Positions 1-10,900 are shown, counted from the first letter of the stretch. The stretch is DNA of 64,000 bases from Croceitalea rosinachiae (GCF_031846445.1 NZ_JAVRHR010000004.1:1-64000); one strand, 5' to 3'. The notes: generated from the letters alone by a model not told the origin. Numbers and translations: made by a program.

Positions 1-651
1 GCCATCGTCGTCACTGTCGATGTCCAGACTGTCCGCTATGCCATCACCGTCAGTGTCAATAGGTAATATTCCTCCACATGCTCCAGGGCTTTCTTCATAA
101 TGGTCATCAAGACCATTACCATCTGAATCTATCCCGCAAGGCGCTTGAAAATTTTCAACCGATTGCGCTTCAATATTATCTATAATTCCATCACTATCAG
201 AGTCGACATCTAAGTAGTCAGGAATATAATCTCCATCTTTATCTATAGGTGTTAAACCGTTACAACTCCCCGGGGTGATTTCGTAAGCATCATCGAGACC
301 ATTGCCGTCCACATCTTTACCTGAAGGAACGATATAATTCTTTGAGTCTTGAGCTTCGACATTATCAATAATACCATCATTATCAGAATCAACATCTAAA
401 TAGTCAGGTATATAATCTCCGTCTTTATCTCCATTACCTTCCGTAATATCTAAAATTCCATCTCCATCATCATCCATGTCTTCATGATTAGGAATCCCAT
501 CGCCATCATTATCGGTATAAATAGTTATATTGTTATTGAATGAAGAAGTAGCTAAAAAAGGAGTGAGCAAGCTAAATACAAAAAACATGAGAATCAACCT
601 ATAAGATATGCTCTCTCTAGTTTTTAAAGCTTGTAGCGTAATTTTTTTCAT
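1..651 (-). CDS. Thrombospondin type 3 repeat protein, N-terminal part (runs off the window)
   Basis: The reverse strand reads open from an ATG at 651 down to base 1 (217 codons, no stop), so the C-terminus lies outside the window. The first ~35 residues look like a signal peptide with a late hydrophobic core (LILMFFVFSLLTPFLA). The rest is rich in Asp-Gly calcium-binding repeats such as TDNDGDGIPNHEDMDDDGDG, the signature of thrombospondin type 3 repeats. A ~62-residue unit occurs twice almost unchanged, each copy opening with DKDGDYIPDYLDVDSD and carrying a single Cys. In flavobacteria such repeats usually sit in secreted or outer-membrane proteins that end in an OmpA domain or a type IX secretion sorting domain. 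That end is not visible, so the final role (adhesin, gliding or wall anchoring) is open. Confidence 0.85.
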   Translation of the reverse strand, partial: MKKITLQALKTRESISYRLILMFFVFSLLTPFLATSSFNNNITIYTDNDGDGIPNHEDMDDDGDGILDITEGNGDKDGDYIPDYLDVDSDNDGIIDNVEAQDSKNYIVPSGKDVDGNGLDDAYEITPGSCNGLTPIDKDGDYIPDYLDVDSDSDGIIDNIEAQSVENFQAPCGIDSDGNGLDDHYEESPGACGGILPIDTDGDGIADSLDIDSDDDG

Positions 652-1014
652 AAATGACAGTTTTCTCTTTTAAACTAATCACTATAACATTACGCAGGTA
701 TGTTGTGTAAGGATTTTGGGGCAATCAATACAATTGCAAGATATTCAATTATTCTGCAAGCGATTTATTATGCATAGTTACTTTTTATCAAATTAACTAC
801 CTATTTTACTCGACAAACGGTCATCTTTTGATTTTGAATAGATACGATGGATTCTTTAAAAAAGTTGCTCCTTCGCTCAAAAATTAAAAAAAACCATTTA
901 GTAACGAAATATACTTGGATTTTGTAGTTAATATCTTATTTTTTGTCATTTTTATTCATATTATATTAACATATGTGACCCATTCTTTTTTAAGAAGTCA
1001 CAAAAGAATTTAGC
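652..1014. other. Intergenic region between divergent genes
   Basis: This AT-rich gap separates the minus-strand repeat protein from prfC on plus. No open frame, tRNA or strong hairpin is visible. No exact TAnnTTTG element was found on the minus strand for the repeat protein. The only clear signal is the prfC -7 element at the far right edge, listed separately. Confidence 0.5.
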
Positions 1015-1022
1015 TACTTTTG
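1015..1022 (+). promoter_or_regulatory. Putative prfC promoter, -7 element
   Basis: TACTTTTG matches the Bacteroidetes -7 consensus TAnnTTTG exactly and lies 15 nt before the prfC ATG. No clean TTTG -33 element is present, only a T-run near 985-991. Transcription would begin roughly at 1028, giving a leader of about 10 nt. Confidence 0.5.
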
Positions 1023-1037
1023 CCTCAAATTTTTTAA

Positions 1038-2624
1038 ATGAGTTTTGAAAAAGAAATTGCAAGACGAAGAACTTTTGGTATAATATCACACCCTGATGCT
1101 GGGAAAACAACCTTAACTGAAAAACTTCTGCTTTTTGGTGGTGCAATACAAGAAGCTGGCGCGGTTAAGAACAACAAAATAAAAAAATCAGCAACCAGCG
1201 ATTTCATGGAAATTGAAAGACAACGCGGAATTTCAGTAGCCACTTCAGTTCTTGCTTTCATCTACAAAGACAAAAAAATAAATATTTTAGATACTCCCGG
1301 GCACAAAGATTTTGCTGAAGATACCTTCCGAACTTTGACGGCCGTAGATAGTGTAATTATTGTTATTGATGTTGCAAAGGGAGTCGAAGATCAAACTGAG
1401 AAATTGGTTGAAGTTTGTCGAATGCGAAACATCCCTATGATCGTATTTATTAATAAGCTTGATAGGGAAGGTAAAGATGCCTTTGATTTATTAGATGAAG
1501 TTGAGCAAAAACTGGGTTTATCAGTTACCCCGTTAAGCTTTCCAATAGGGATGGGGTATGATTTTAAAGGTATTTACAACATCTACGAAAAAAACATTAA
1601 CCTTTTCAGTGGCAATAGCAAACAAAACATAGAAGAAACCATATCTTTTGATAATATTGAAAGCCCTGAGCTTGAAAATATAATTGGTGAAAAGGCAGCT
1701 CTTGAGTTAAGAGACAATTTAGAGCTGGTTGAGGGCGTTTATCCACCGTTCGATATCCAATCTTATTTAAAAGCTGAGCAGCATCCTGTATTCTTCGGTT
1801 CGGCATTGAACAATTTTGGAGTGCGAGAATTGCTTGATTGTTTTATTAATATAGCACCTGCGCCAAAATCAAAAATGTCCGAAGAGCGTCTGGTTGAAGC
1901 TGACGAAGAAGACTTTTCAGGTTTTGTATTTAAAATTCATGCCAATATGGATCCTAAGCACAGAGATCGATTGGCATTTATTAAAATTGTTTCTGGAACT
2001 TTTGAACGCAACAAGCCATATTTACATGTAAGACACAACAAAAATTTAAAATTTTCTAGTCCCAATGCATTTTTTGCAGAGAAAAAAGAAATCGTAGATA
2101 TTTCGTATCCAGGCGATATTGTGGGCTTACATGATACTGGTAATTTTAAAATTGGAGACACGCTTACCAATGGAGAAAAACTTCATTATAAGGGGATACC
2201 CAGTTTTTCACCTGAACATTTCCGGTACATCAATAATGCCGACCCTATGAAAGCAAAACAGCTTAATAAAGGTATTGACCAATTAATGGATGAGGGAGTG
2301 GCCCAGCTATTTACCCTCGAATTAAATGGCAGAAAAATTATTGGTACAGTGGGTGCCTTACAATATGAAGTCATCCAATACCGCCTTGAGCATGAATATG
2401 GAGCTAAATGTACCTATGAAAACTTCCCTGTGCATAAAGCCTGTTGGGTTGAAGCTGAGAGTAACAACGAAGAATTCAAAGAATTTAAAAGGATAAAACA
2501 AAAGTTTTTGGCCACTGACAAAAGTGGACAACTGGTCTTCTTGGCAGATTCACAATTCTCATTGCAGATGACACAACAAAAATACCCTACGGTCAAACTA
2601 CATTTCACTTCAGAATTTGAATAG
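1038..2624 (+). CDS. prfC: Peptide chain release factor 3 (RF3)
   Basis: A 528-residue GTPase that recycles RF1/RF2 from the ribosome after stop-codon hydrolysis. The N-terminus carries the G1 loop SHPDAGKTT, switch region with RQRGISV, G3 DTPGHKDF and G4 NKLDRE, in the order and with the sequence variants typical of RF3 rather than EF-G. Length matches the family (about 525-530). The ATG at 1038 follows a good -7 element with a very short leader and no obvious Shine-Dalgarno, normal for this phylum. It appears to be transcribed alone or with the small membrane protein about 100 bp downstream. Confidence 0.96.
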   Translation: MSFEKEIARRRTFGIISHPDAGKTTLTEKLLLFGGAIQEAGAVKNNKIKKSATSDFMEIERQRGISVATSVLAFIYKDKKINILDTPGHKDFAEDTFRTLTAVDSVIIVIDVAKGVEDQTEKLVEVCRMRNIPMIVFINKLDREGKDAFDLLDEVEQKLGLSVTPLSFPIGMGYDFKGIYNIYEKNINLFSGNSKQNIEETISFDNIESPELENIIGEKAALELRDNLELVEGVYPPFDIQSYLKAEQHPVFFGSALNNFGVRELLDCFINIAPAPKSKMSEERLVEADEEDFSGFVFKIHANMDPKHRDRLAFIKIVSGTFERNKPYLHVRHNKNLKFSSPNAFFAEKKEIVDISYPGDIVGLHDTGNFKIGDTLTNGEKLHYKGIPSFSPEHFRYINNADPMKAKQLNKGIDQLMDEGVAQLFTLELNGRKIIGTVGALQYEVIQYRLEHEYGAKCTYENFPVHKACWVEAESNNEEFKEFKRIKQKFLATDKSGQLVFLADSQFSLQMTQQKYPTVKLHFTSEFE

Positions 2625-2672
2625 GCAAAACAGGTATAAGGTTTTCTTTATTTCAAAATAGGTAAGGATGAT

Positions 2673-2701
2673 TTTGGTAAAGTCATTTTTTCGTAACTTA
2701 T
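2673..2701 (+). promoter_or_regulatory. Possible promoter of the small membrane protein gene
   Basis: TTTG at 2673-2676 is followed after 17 nt by TAACTTAT, which matches the -7 consensus TAnnTTTG at all but the last two positions. It lies 28 nt before the ATG at 2729. The match is partial. Confidence 0.3.
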
Positions 2702-2728
2702 TGGCTAATAACCAATAAACTTTATTTT

Positions 2729-3166
2729 ATGACAAACACATCGATAAAGCCACCTATATGGTTTTGGGTGGTAAGTGTTATAGCACTTTTATGGAATTTG
2801 ATGGGCGTTTTTAATTATCTAGTACAGGCCTATTTACCTATAGAACAACTGGAAGCCATGTCGCAAGCAGAACGAGAGCTTTATGAAGGACAACCTGCTT
2901 GGGCTACTGGAGCTTTTGCAATTGCAGTATTTACTGGGACTATTGGCTGTATCGCATTATTAATTCGCAAAAAATGGGCAAGACCTATTCTAGTTTTATC
3001 ATTGATAAGCTCTATCGCATTATTTTCTTATACACTATTTATAAGTAATACAATCGAGGTATATGGAATTGTTCATGCGATTGTTATGCCTATTCTTGTA
3101 ATTCTTATAGGAATTTATTTAGTCTTTTTCGCTAAAAAAGGCATTATAAATGGTTGGCTTAAGTAA
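2729..3166 (+). CDS. Small four-helix membrane protein, function unknown
   Basis: 145 residues with four hydrophobic segments: roughly 10-33, 60-80, 86-105 and 110-135. Helix 1 is followed by an acidic, Glu-rich loop, and a basic turn (IRKKWARP) joins helices 2 and 3. Similar small proteins are common in Bacteroidetes and are sometimes labelled sugar transporters, without experimental support that I know of. It lies between prfC and a strong bidirectional terminator, so it ends the plus-strand unit. I cannot assign a substrate or role. Confidence 0.75.
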   Translation: MTNTSIKPPIWFWVVSVIALLWNLMGVFNYLVQAYLPIEQLEAMSQAERELYEGQPAWATGAFAIAVFTGTIGCIALLIRKKWARPILVLSLISSIALFSYTLFISNTIEVYGIVHAIVMPILVILIGIYLVFFAKKGIINGWLK

Positions 3167-3184
3167 AATATAATCTTCGGATAT

Positions 3185-3216
3185 AAAAAAGCCCTGACAA
3201 ATGTCAGGGCTTTTTT
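3185..3216. terminator. Bidirectional intrinsic terminator
   Basis: A perfect inverted repeat: six A, GCCCTGAC, a 4-nt loop, GTCAGGGC, then six T. The symmetric A- and T-runs let it end transcripts from both sides: the membrane protein gene on plus and the DUF3467 gene on minus, whose stop codon (3215-3217) overlaps it. Confidence 0.9.
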
Positions 3217-3526
3217 ATGCTTCTCCCGTAGGTCCAAAATTTAAAGGTATTGGAGGTTGCTCATAGTCCTTTATCGTTCCATGTGCCTTCTCAAATCTCT
3301 GTACGTTATCGTTCAATGCCTTTAAAAACTTTTTGGCATGTTGTGGGGTCAACACAATTCTGCTCTTCACTTTTGCCTTTGGTGCTCCAGGCATTAAACT
3401 TATAAAATCGACCACAAATTCAGATACCGAGTGATTAATAATGGCCAGGTTGGAATAAATTCCTTCAGCCATTTTTTCATCCAATTCAATATTAATCTGC
3501 TTTTGGTTTTGATTCTTTTCTGCCAT
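3215..3526 (-). CDS. DUF3467 family protein
   Basis: 103 residues, soluble, no signal peptide. The pattern of an N-terminal Gln/Asn/Lys-rich segment, then NIELDEKMAEGIYSNLA and a core with VDFISLMPGAP, RIVLTP and HAKKFLKAL, is that of DUF3467, a short family widespread in Bacteroidetes. It lies directly downstream of rpoC, as it does in many flavobacteria, but a terminator hairpin sits between the two genes, so only read-through would co-transcribe them. The function is unknown. The conserved location hints at a link with transcription or ribosomes, which is inference only. Confidence 0.85.
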   Translation of the reverse strand: MAEKNQNQKQINIELDEKMAEGIYSNLAIINHSVSEFVVDFISLMPGAPKAKVKSRIVLTPQHAKKFLKALNDNVQRFEKAHGTIKDYEQPPIPLNFGPTGEA

Positions 3527-3541
3527 TATAAAATTGGTTAT

Positions 3542-3574
3542 AAAAATAAAACCCCAACATAAGTGTCAGGGTTT
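3542..3574 (-). terminator. Intrinsic terminator after rpoC
   Basis: On the minus strand an 11-bp stem with two G-U pairs (arms AAACCCTGACA and TGTTGGGGTTT, loop CTTA) is followed by TATTTTTA. It sits 9 bp past the rpoC stop and before the DUF3467 start, so it can end the long rpl-rpo transcript, perhaps incompletely. Confidence 0.75.
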
Positions 3575-3582
3575 ATTATAAT

Positions 3583-6500
3583 TTAGAATTTGAACTCTTC
3601 TTTTCGAGCCATTATTTCATCATATTCTTCCTTTGAGCCCACGATAATACTGTCATAGTCCCTCATACCTGTTCCTGCAGGAATCTTATGACCTACAATA
3701 ACATTTTCTTTCAGTCCTTCTAAAGTATCAACCTTACCACTAACAGCTGCTTCGTTCAATACTTTTGTAGTTTCTTGGAAAGAAGCGGCAGAAATAAATG
3801 ATTTTGTTTGCAATGAAGCCCTTGTAATACCCTGCAAGATAGGTGTAGCTGTTGCAGCCACGGCATCTCTAGCAGTTACCAAGTTCTTATCAGCCCTTTT
3901 GAGCAGTGAGTTCTCATCTCTAAGCTCCCTAGCTGTTATAATTTGGCCTGCTTTCAGGTTTTCAGAATCACCTGGCTCTTCTACCACTTTCTTACCAAAG
4001 ATTCCGTCATTTTCACGAATGAAATCATCTTTATGGATTAATTGGTTTTCTAAGAAAATTGTATCGCCAGAATCTTGAATTCTAACTTTACGCATCATCT
4101 GTCTGACAACAACTTCAAAATGCTTATCATTGATTTTTACACCCTGTAATCGGTACACTTCTTGTACTTCATTCACCAAATATTGCTGAACGGCAGAAGG
4201 CCCCTTAATCGCTAAAATATCTTCCGGCGTGATAGAACCATCAGATAACGGCATTCCCGCACGAACGTAATCATTTTCTTGTACCAAAATCTGATTAGAA
4301 AGCTTTACAAGATATTTCTTGACTTCACCTAATTTAGATTCGATAATAATCTCTCTATTACCACGCTTTATTTTACCGAAAGATACTACACCATCAATTT
4401 CAGAAACAACTGCTGGGTTAGAAGGGTTACGAGCTTCAAACAGCTCAGTTACCCTTGGAAGACCACCAGTAATATCCCCTGCTTTAGCTGATTTTCGAGG
4501 AATCTTTACCAAAGTCTTTCCTTCACTAACCTTCTCTCCGTCATCAACCATAATGTGAGAACCAACTGGTAAATTATAAGAACGTAAAGTTTCACCTTTA
4601 GCATCTTGAATCAATAGTGTCGGAATCAATTTCTTGTTTCTAGATTCAGAAATTACCTTTTCTTGGAAACCGGTTTGTTCATCAATTTCGACTTGATATG
4701 TAATGCCCTGTTCTATATTCTCATAAGCAATCTTACCTGTAAATTCAGAAACGATTACTCCATTATAAGGATCCCAAGAACAAATAACATCACCTTTTTT
4801 GATTTTAGCACCATTCTTAATAAACAATTGGGAACCATAAGGAATATTATTTGTGCTTAAGGTGATGCCAGTTTTCTCATCAATAATTTTAATTTCAGAT
4901 GTTCTAGAGATAACAATGTTAGATTTTTCACCTTCACTATTTTCTCCAACAACGGTTCTTAAATCTTCAATTTCAGCTTTACCTTCAAACTTAGCATCTA
5001 ATTTACTATCTTCTGAAATGTTACCTGCAATACCACCTACGTGGAATGTACGAAGAGTCAACTGTGTGCCAGGCTCACCGATTGATTGAGCAGCTACAAC
5101 ACCGACTGCTTCTCCCCGTTGTACCATTTTATTAGTAGCTAGATTACGACCGTAACACTTGGCACATATTCCTTTAGGCGCTTCACAAGTAAGTGCAGAG
5201 CGAACCTCAATTTTATCAATTGGGGAAGCTTCTATTTTTTTAACTTCAACTTCTGTGATATGCTGTCCCGCAGACACCAACAACTCTTGAGTGATGGGAT
5301 TGTAAACGTCATGTAAAGAAACTCGACCAACAATTCGTTCGCCTAAAGTTTCTACAATTTCTTCATTCTTTTTCAAGGCCTGAACCTCAATTCCACGAAG
5401 CGTTCCACAGTCTTCAATATTGATAATAACGTCTTGTGAAACATCAACCAAACGTCTTGTCAAATACCCTGCATCAGCAGTTTTAAGTGCTGTATCCGCT
5501 AGACCTTTACGTGCACCGTGAGTTGAAATGAAATATTCCAAAATCGAAAGTCCTTCTTTAAAGTTAGAAAGAATAGGATTTTCAATAATCTCCCCTCCAC
5601 CAGCAGTAGACTTTTTAGGTTTAGCCATCAATCCACGCATACCGGTCAATTGGCGAATTTGTTCTTTAGAACCCCTTGCACCAGAATCCAACATCATATA
5701 TACTGAGTTGAATCCTTGCTGGTCTTCTCTAATTCGCTTCATAGCCAATTCAGTCAGCATCGCATTTGTCGAAGTCCAAACATCAATTACTTGATTGTAT
5801 CGCTCATTATTTGTGATAAGACCCATATTATAGTTGGCCATAATACCATCTACTTGACCATTGGCATCATCAATCATTTCAATTTTTTCTTTCGGAATGA
5901 TAATATCCCCTAAACTGAATGACAATCCACCTTTAAAGGCAAATTGATACCCCATGGTTTTAATCTTATCCAAAAACTCAGCAGTTCTCGGAACATCAGT
6001 TACCGCCAAAATATCGCCAATAATATTACGAAGTGCTTTTTTATTCAATACTTGATTGATAAAACCAGCTTCTTTTGGTACATGACTATTAAAAATAACC
6101 CTACCAACCGTAGTTTCAATAATTTGATTTACGAGTTCTCCTTCTTCATTAAAATCTAACGCTCTAACTTTAATACCAGCATTAAGTTCTACTTTCTTTT
6201 CATTAAAAGCAATTTCAACTTCTTCTGCTGAATAAAAAGTTAATCCTTCTCCTACTACAGGAACTTCTTTTGTGGATTTTCGGTGCTTGGTCATATAATA
6301 AAGGCCCAAAACCATATCTTGAGAAGGTACTGTAATTGGCGAGCCATTAGCTGGATTCAAAATATTTTGTGAAGCAAGCATTAATAACTGTGCTTCCAAA
6401 ATAGCCTCAGGGCCCAATGGTAAATGGACTGCCATTTGGTCTCCATCAAAATCTGCGTTAAATGCAGTACAAGCCAATGGGTGTAAGCGAATCGCTTTAC

Positions 6501-7881
6501 CTTCAATCAATTTTGGTTGAAACGCCTGAATGCCTAAACGGTGCAATGTAGGCGCCCTATTCAACAAAACTGGATGTCCTTTCAATACATTTTCAAGAAT
6601 ATCCCAAACAACTGGTTCTTTTCTGTCAATTATCTTTTTGGCTGATTTCACAGTTTTTACAATACCTCTTTCAATCAATTTTCTGATTACAAAAGGTTTG
6701 TATAATTCTGCAGCCATATCTTTTGGAAGTCCGCATTCGTAAAGGTTCATTTCTGGACCAACGACGATTACAGAACGTGCAGAATAATCAACACGTTTAC
6801 CCAATAAGTTTTGACGAAAACGACCTTGTTTTCCTTTCAAAGAATCTGAAAGGGATTTTAATGGCCTGTTTGATTCAGTTTTAACGGCTGATGCTTTTCT
6901 GGTATTATCAAAAAGTGAATCTACCGATTCCTGAAGCATCCTTTTTTCATTACGAAGAATCACCTCAGGAGCTTTAATCTCCATTAATCGCTTTAAACGA
7001 TTGTTTCTGATAATAACTCTACGATATAAATCATTTAAATCTGAAGTAGCAAAACGACCACCATCTAGAGGTACCAATGGACGCAATTCCGGTGGAATTA
7101 CTGGAACAACCTTCATAATCATCCATTCCGGACGATTTTCACGGTTATCTTGTGATTCACGCAAGGCCTCAACAACTTGAAGTCTTTTTAAAGCTTCTGT
7201 TTTACGTTGCTTAGAAGTTTCTGTATTTGCTTTATGTCTTAGCTCATAAGACAATTGTTCCAAATCAATTCTTCCCAATAAATCAATCAAACATTCTGCA
7301 CCCATCTTAGCGATAAACTTATTTGGGTCAGTATCTTCTAAATATTGATTCTCGGCGGGAATTGATTCCAAAATATTAAGATACTCTTCTTCGGTCAAGA
7401 AATCCATTTTATTGATTTCTTCCCCTTCAGCACCTTTTGCGATACCAGGTTGGATAACTACGTAGCGTTCGTAGTAAATTATCATATCCAACTTTTTAGA
7501 AGGGAGACCTAATAAATATCCTATTTTGTTCGGAAGTGAACGGAAATACCATATGTGAGCTACAGGTACGACTAAATTAATGTGTCCTACCCTGTCACGA
7601 CGTACTTTTTTCTCAGTTACCTCAACACCGCATCGGTCACAAACGATACCACGATAACGGATACGCTTGTACTTACCACAAGCACATTCATAATCCTTTA
7701 CAGGGCCAAAAATTCGTTCACAGAACAATCCGTCACGCTCTGGCTTATGTGTTCTATAGTTAATGGTTTCTGGTTTTAAAACCTCACCCCTTGACTCTGC
7801 CAAAATAGATTCTGGAGAAGCCAATCCGATTGAAATTTTATTAAACCTTTTTGGTGCGTTATTATCTTTTATTCTAGCCAT
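3583..7881 (-). CDS. rpoC: RNA polymerase subunit beta-prime
   Basis: 1432 residues, the largest catalytic subunit of RNA polymerase. The N-terminal zinc site is visible as CACGKYKRIRYRGIVCDRC, and the absolutely conserved Mg-binding loop NADFDGD lies near residues 475-481. The second zinc cluster appears as CEAPKGICAKC in the C-terminal half. Length and order agree with Bacteroidetes RpoC. It follows rpoB by 61 bp on the same strand and shares the transcript that begins near the tRNA promoter at about 16.8 kb. A terminator hairpin follows the stop. Confidence 0.98.
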   Translation of the reverse strand: MARIKDNNAPKRFNKISIGLASPESILAESRGEVLKPETINYRTHKPERDGLFCERIFGPVKDYECACGKYKRIRYRGIVCDRCGVEVTEKKVRRDRVGHINLVVPVAHIWYFRSLPNKIGYLLGLPSKKLDMIIYYERYVVIQPGIAKGAEGEEINKMDFLTEEEYLNILESIPAENQYLEDTDPNKFIAKMGAECLIDLLGRIDLEQLSYELRHKANTETSKQRKTEALKRLQVVEALRESQDNRENRPEWMIMKVVPVIPPELRPLVPLDGGRFATSDLNDLYRRVIIRNNRLKRLMEIKAPEVILRNEKRMLQESVDSLFDNTRKASAVKTESNRPLKSLSDSLKGKQGRFRQNLLGKRVDYSARSVIVVGPEMNLYECGLPKDMAAELYKPFVIRKLIERGIVKTVKSAKKIIDRKEPVVWDILENVLKGHPVLLNRAPTLHRLGIQAFQPKLIEGKAIRLHPLACTAFNADFDGDQMAVHLPLGPEAILEAQLLMLASQNILNPANGSPITVPSQDMVLGLYYMTKHRKSTKEVPVVGEGLTFYSAEEVEIAFNEKKVELNAGIKVRALDFNEEGELVNQIIETTVGRVIFNSHVPKEAGFINQVLNKKALRNIIGDILAVTDVPRTAEFLDKIKTMGYQFAFKGGLSFSLGDIIIPKEKIEMIDDANGQVDGIMANYNMGLITNNERYNQVIDVWTSTNAMLTELAMKRIREDQQGFNSVYMMLDSGARGSKEQIRQLTGMRGLMAKPKKSTAGGGEIIENPILSNFKEGLSILEYFISTHGARKGLADTALKTADAGYLTRRLVDVSQDVIINIEDCGTLRGIEVQALKKNEEIVETLGERIVGRVSLHDVYNPITQELLVSAGQHITEVEVKKIEASPIDKIEVRSALTCEAPKGICAKCYGRNLATNKMVQRGEAVGVVAAQSIGEPGTQLTLRTFHVGGIAGNISEDSKLDAKFEGKAEIEDLRTVVGENSEGEKSNIVISRTSEIKIIDEKTGITLSTNNIPYGSQLFIKNGAKIKKGDVICSWDPYNGVIVSEFTGKIAYENIEQGITYQVEIDEQTGFQEKVISESRNKKLIPTLLIQDAKGETLRSYNLPVGSHIMVDDGEKVSEGKTLVKIPRKSAKAGDITGGLPRVTELFEARNPSNPAVVSEIDGVVSFGKIKRGNREIIIESKLGEVKKYLVKLSNQILVQENDYVRAGMPLSDGSITPEDILAIKGPSAVQQYLVNEVQEVYRLQGVKINDKHFEVVVRQMMRKVRIQDSGDTIFLENQLIHKDDFIRENDGIFGKKVVEEPGDSENLKAGQIITARELRDENSLLKRADKNLVTARDAVAATATPILQGITRASLQTKSFISAASFQETTKVLNEAAVSGKVDTLEGLKENVIVGHKIPAGTGMRDYDSIIVGSKEEYDEIMARKEEFKF

Positions 7882-7942
7882 AATGCTATAAAGATGAAAA
7901 TGTTAAAAATGTTCTTTTATAAATAGTCTTTCGACCATACTA

Positions 7943-10900
7943 CTACTCTTCCAATCTAATATCTAAGCCCAAACCTTTAAGTTCATGCATCAATACGTTG
8001 AAAGATTCTGGCAATCCAGGTTCTGGCATTGTTTCGCCCTTTACAATGGACTCATAAGTCTTGGCTCTACCGATTACGTCATCTGACTTAACAGTTAAAA
8101 TCTCGCGAAGGGTGGATGAAGCACCATAAGCTTCAAGAGCCCAAACTTCCATCTCTCCAAAACGCTGACCACCAAACTGTGCTTTACCACCCAATGGTTG
8201 CTGTGTAATCAAAGAATACGGACCAATTGAACGTGCATGCATCTTATCATCAACCATATGACCTAGCTTCAACATATAGATAATACCAACAGTTGCTGCT
8301 TGATCAAATCGTTCTCCTGTTCCTCCATCATAAAGATGTGTATGTCCAAATCTTGGTACTCCAGCTTCATCAGTCAATGCATTGATTTGCTCTAATGTAG
8401 CACCATCAAAAATTGGCGTTCCGTATTTACGACCTAACTTTTCGCCTGCCCAACCAAGAACAGTTTCATAAATCTGACCAATGTTCATACGAGATGGCAC
8501 ACCAAGTGGATTCAATACAATGTCAACTGGGGTTCCATCTTCCAAGAAAGGCATGTCCTCTTGACGAACTATACGAGCTACAATACCTTTATTACCATGA
8601 CGACCTGCCATTTTATCACCAACCTTCAACTTACGTTTCTTAGCGATATAAACTTTGGCCAATTTCATAATACCAGCAGGTAATTCATCACCAACTGAAA
8701 TTGTGAATTTATCCCTTCTCAAGTTACCTTGTAGGTCATTCAACTTAATCTTATAGTTATGGAGCAAGTCAGCAACTTGCCCATTGGTCTTGTCATCAGT
8801 AGTCCAGCTACCAGTAACCAAGTGGGCAAAATCATCAACTGCATTAAGCATTTTGATAGTATATTTTTTGCCCTTTGGAAGTACTTCTTCACCCAAATCG
8901 TTTAAAACACCTTGTGAAGTTTTTCCATTAATCATGGTGAATAGTTTTTCAACTAAAACATCCTTAAGTTGTTGGAACTTCACTTCGTATTCCAATTCTA
9001 ATTTAGAGATAGCTTCTTTATCTTCAGAACGCTTACGCTTATCTTTAATAGAACGTGAAAACAACTTCTTATCAATAACAACACCTCTTAATGAAGGTGA
9101 TGCCTTTAGAGAAGCATCTTTTACATCACCAGCCTTGTCACCAAAGATTGCACGAAGTAATTTCTCTTCAGGAGTAGGATCAGATTCCCCTTTCGGTGTG
9201 ATCTTACCAATCAGTATATCTCCTGGTTTTACTTCAGCACCAATACGAATCATTCCATTTTCATCCAAGTCCTTTGTAGCCTCTTCTGAAACATTAGGAA
9301 TATCATTGGTCAGCTCTTCAGCACCTAATTTAGTGTCACGAACTTCTAATGCGTATTCGTCAATATGGATTGATGTAAAGATGTCTTCACGAACAACTTT
9401 TTCAGAAATCACGATAGCATCCTCAAAATTATACCCTTTCCAAGGCATAAAGGCTACTTTTAAATTTCTACCAAGCGCCAGTTCACCTTTTTCGGTAGCA
9501 TATCCTTCACAAAGTACCTGACCCTTTTTAACCTTATCACCTTTCTTAACGATTGGCTTTAAGTTAATACTGGTACCTTGATTTGTTTTACGAAACTTAA
9601 TGAGGTTATACGACTTGTGGTCTTCTTCAAAGCTAACGAGCTTTTCTTCAGCTGACCTTGTATATTTCACAGTAATTTTTTGAGAGTCAACATAATCAAT
9701 AACTCCATCTTCCTCCGCATTTATCAATACCCTGGAATCAGTAGCTACTTGACGCTCTAAACCTGTACCAACGATTGGTGATTGCGGACGTAACAACGGT
9801 ACGGCTTGACGCATCATGTTTGAGCCCATCAATGCACGGTTCGCATCATCATGCTCCAAGAAAGGAATTAGAGATGCAGAAATAGACGCAATTTGGTTGG
9901 GAGCAACATCCGTATAGTTTATTTCGGATGGATCGACAACCGGGAAATCTCCCTCTTCACGTGCAATTACCTTATCGTTAATTATGGTACCGTCTTCTTT
10001 TAAAGGAATGTTCGCTTGAGCGATTTTCATACCTTCTTCTTCCTCAGCACTTAGATAACCAAAGTTTTTGGTGTCCACTTTTCCGTTTTCAACCTTACGA
10101 TAAGGAGTTTCCAAGAATCCCATCGGGTTAACCTTGGCAAAAACCGAAAGTGATGAAATCAAACCAATATTTGGTCCTTCTGGTGTTTCAATCGGACATA
10201 AACGCCCATAATGTGTATAATGAACGTCTCGAACTTCAAAGCCCGCTCTTTCTCTTGAAAGACCACCAGGACCTAATGCTGACAACCTTCTCTTATGTGT
10301 GATTTCAGCCAATGGATTTGTTTGATCCATGAACTGAGATAGCTGGTTTGTTCCAAAAAATGAGTTAATTACAGAAGACAGTGTCTTCGCATTAATCAAA
10401 TCAATAGGTGTGAACACTTCATTATCACGAACATTCATACGTTCACGAATGGTGCGCGCCATACGAGCCAAACCAACACCAAATTGAGAAGACAATTGTT
10501 CACCAACAGTTCTTACACGGCGGTTAGACAAGTGATCGATATCATCGATTTCTGCTTTTGAGTTAATCAACTCAATCAAGTATTTGATTATTGTTATAAT
10601 ATCTTCTTTGGTTAAGACCTGCTTATCCATTCCAATATCTAACTGCAATTTCTTATTCATTCTATAACGACCTACTTCGCCTAAGTTATAGCGTTGGTCA
10701 GAAAAGAATAATTTATCTATAATACCACGAGCAGTCTCTTCATCTGGCGGCTCTGCATTACGTAGTTGACGATAAATATGCTCGACAGCTTCTTTTTCAG
10801 AGTTTGTTGGATCTTTTTGAAGGGTATTGTGAATAATGGCATAATCAGATTGTGCATTGTTCTCTTTATGTAAAAGAACAGTTTTTACGTCAGCATCAAT

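Noticed and set aside
1..430. Regular repeats as a possible CRISPR array
   Set aside because: The repeats are in frame and encode Asp-rich calcium-binding modules; there are no constant repeats with unique spacers.
8784..9521. 245-codon open frame on plus inside rpoB
   Set aside because: It lies wholly antisense to rpoB, has low-complexity Ser/Phe composition typical of codon-bias shadows, and lacks any promoter or start signal.
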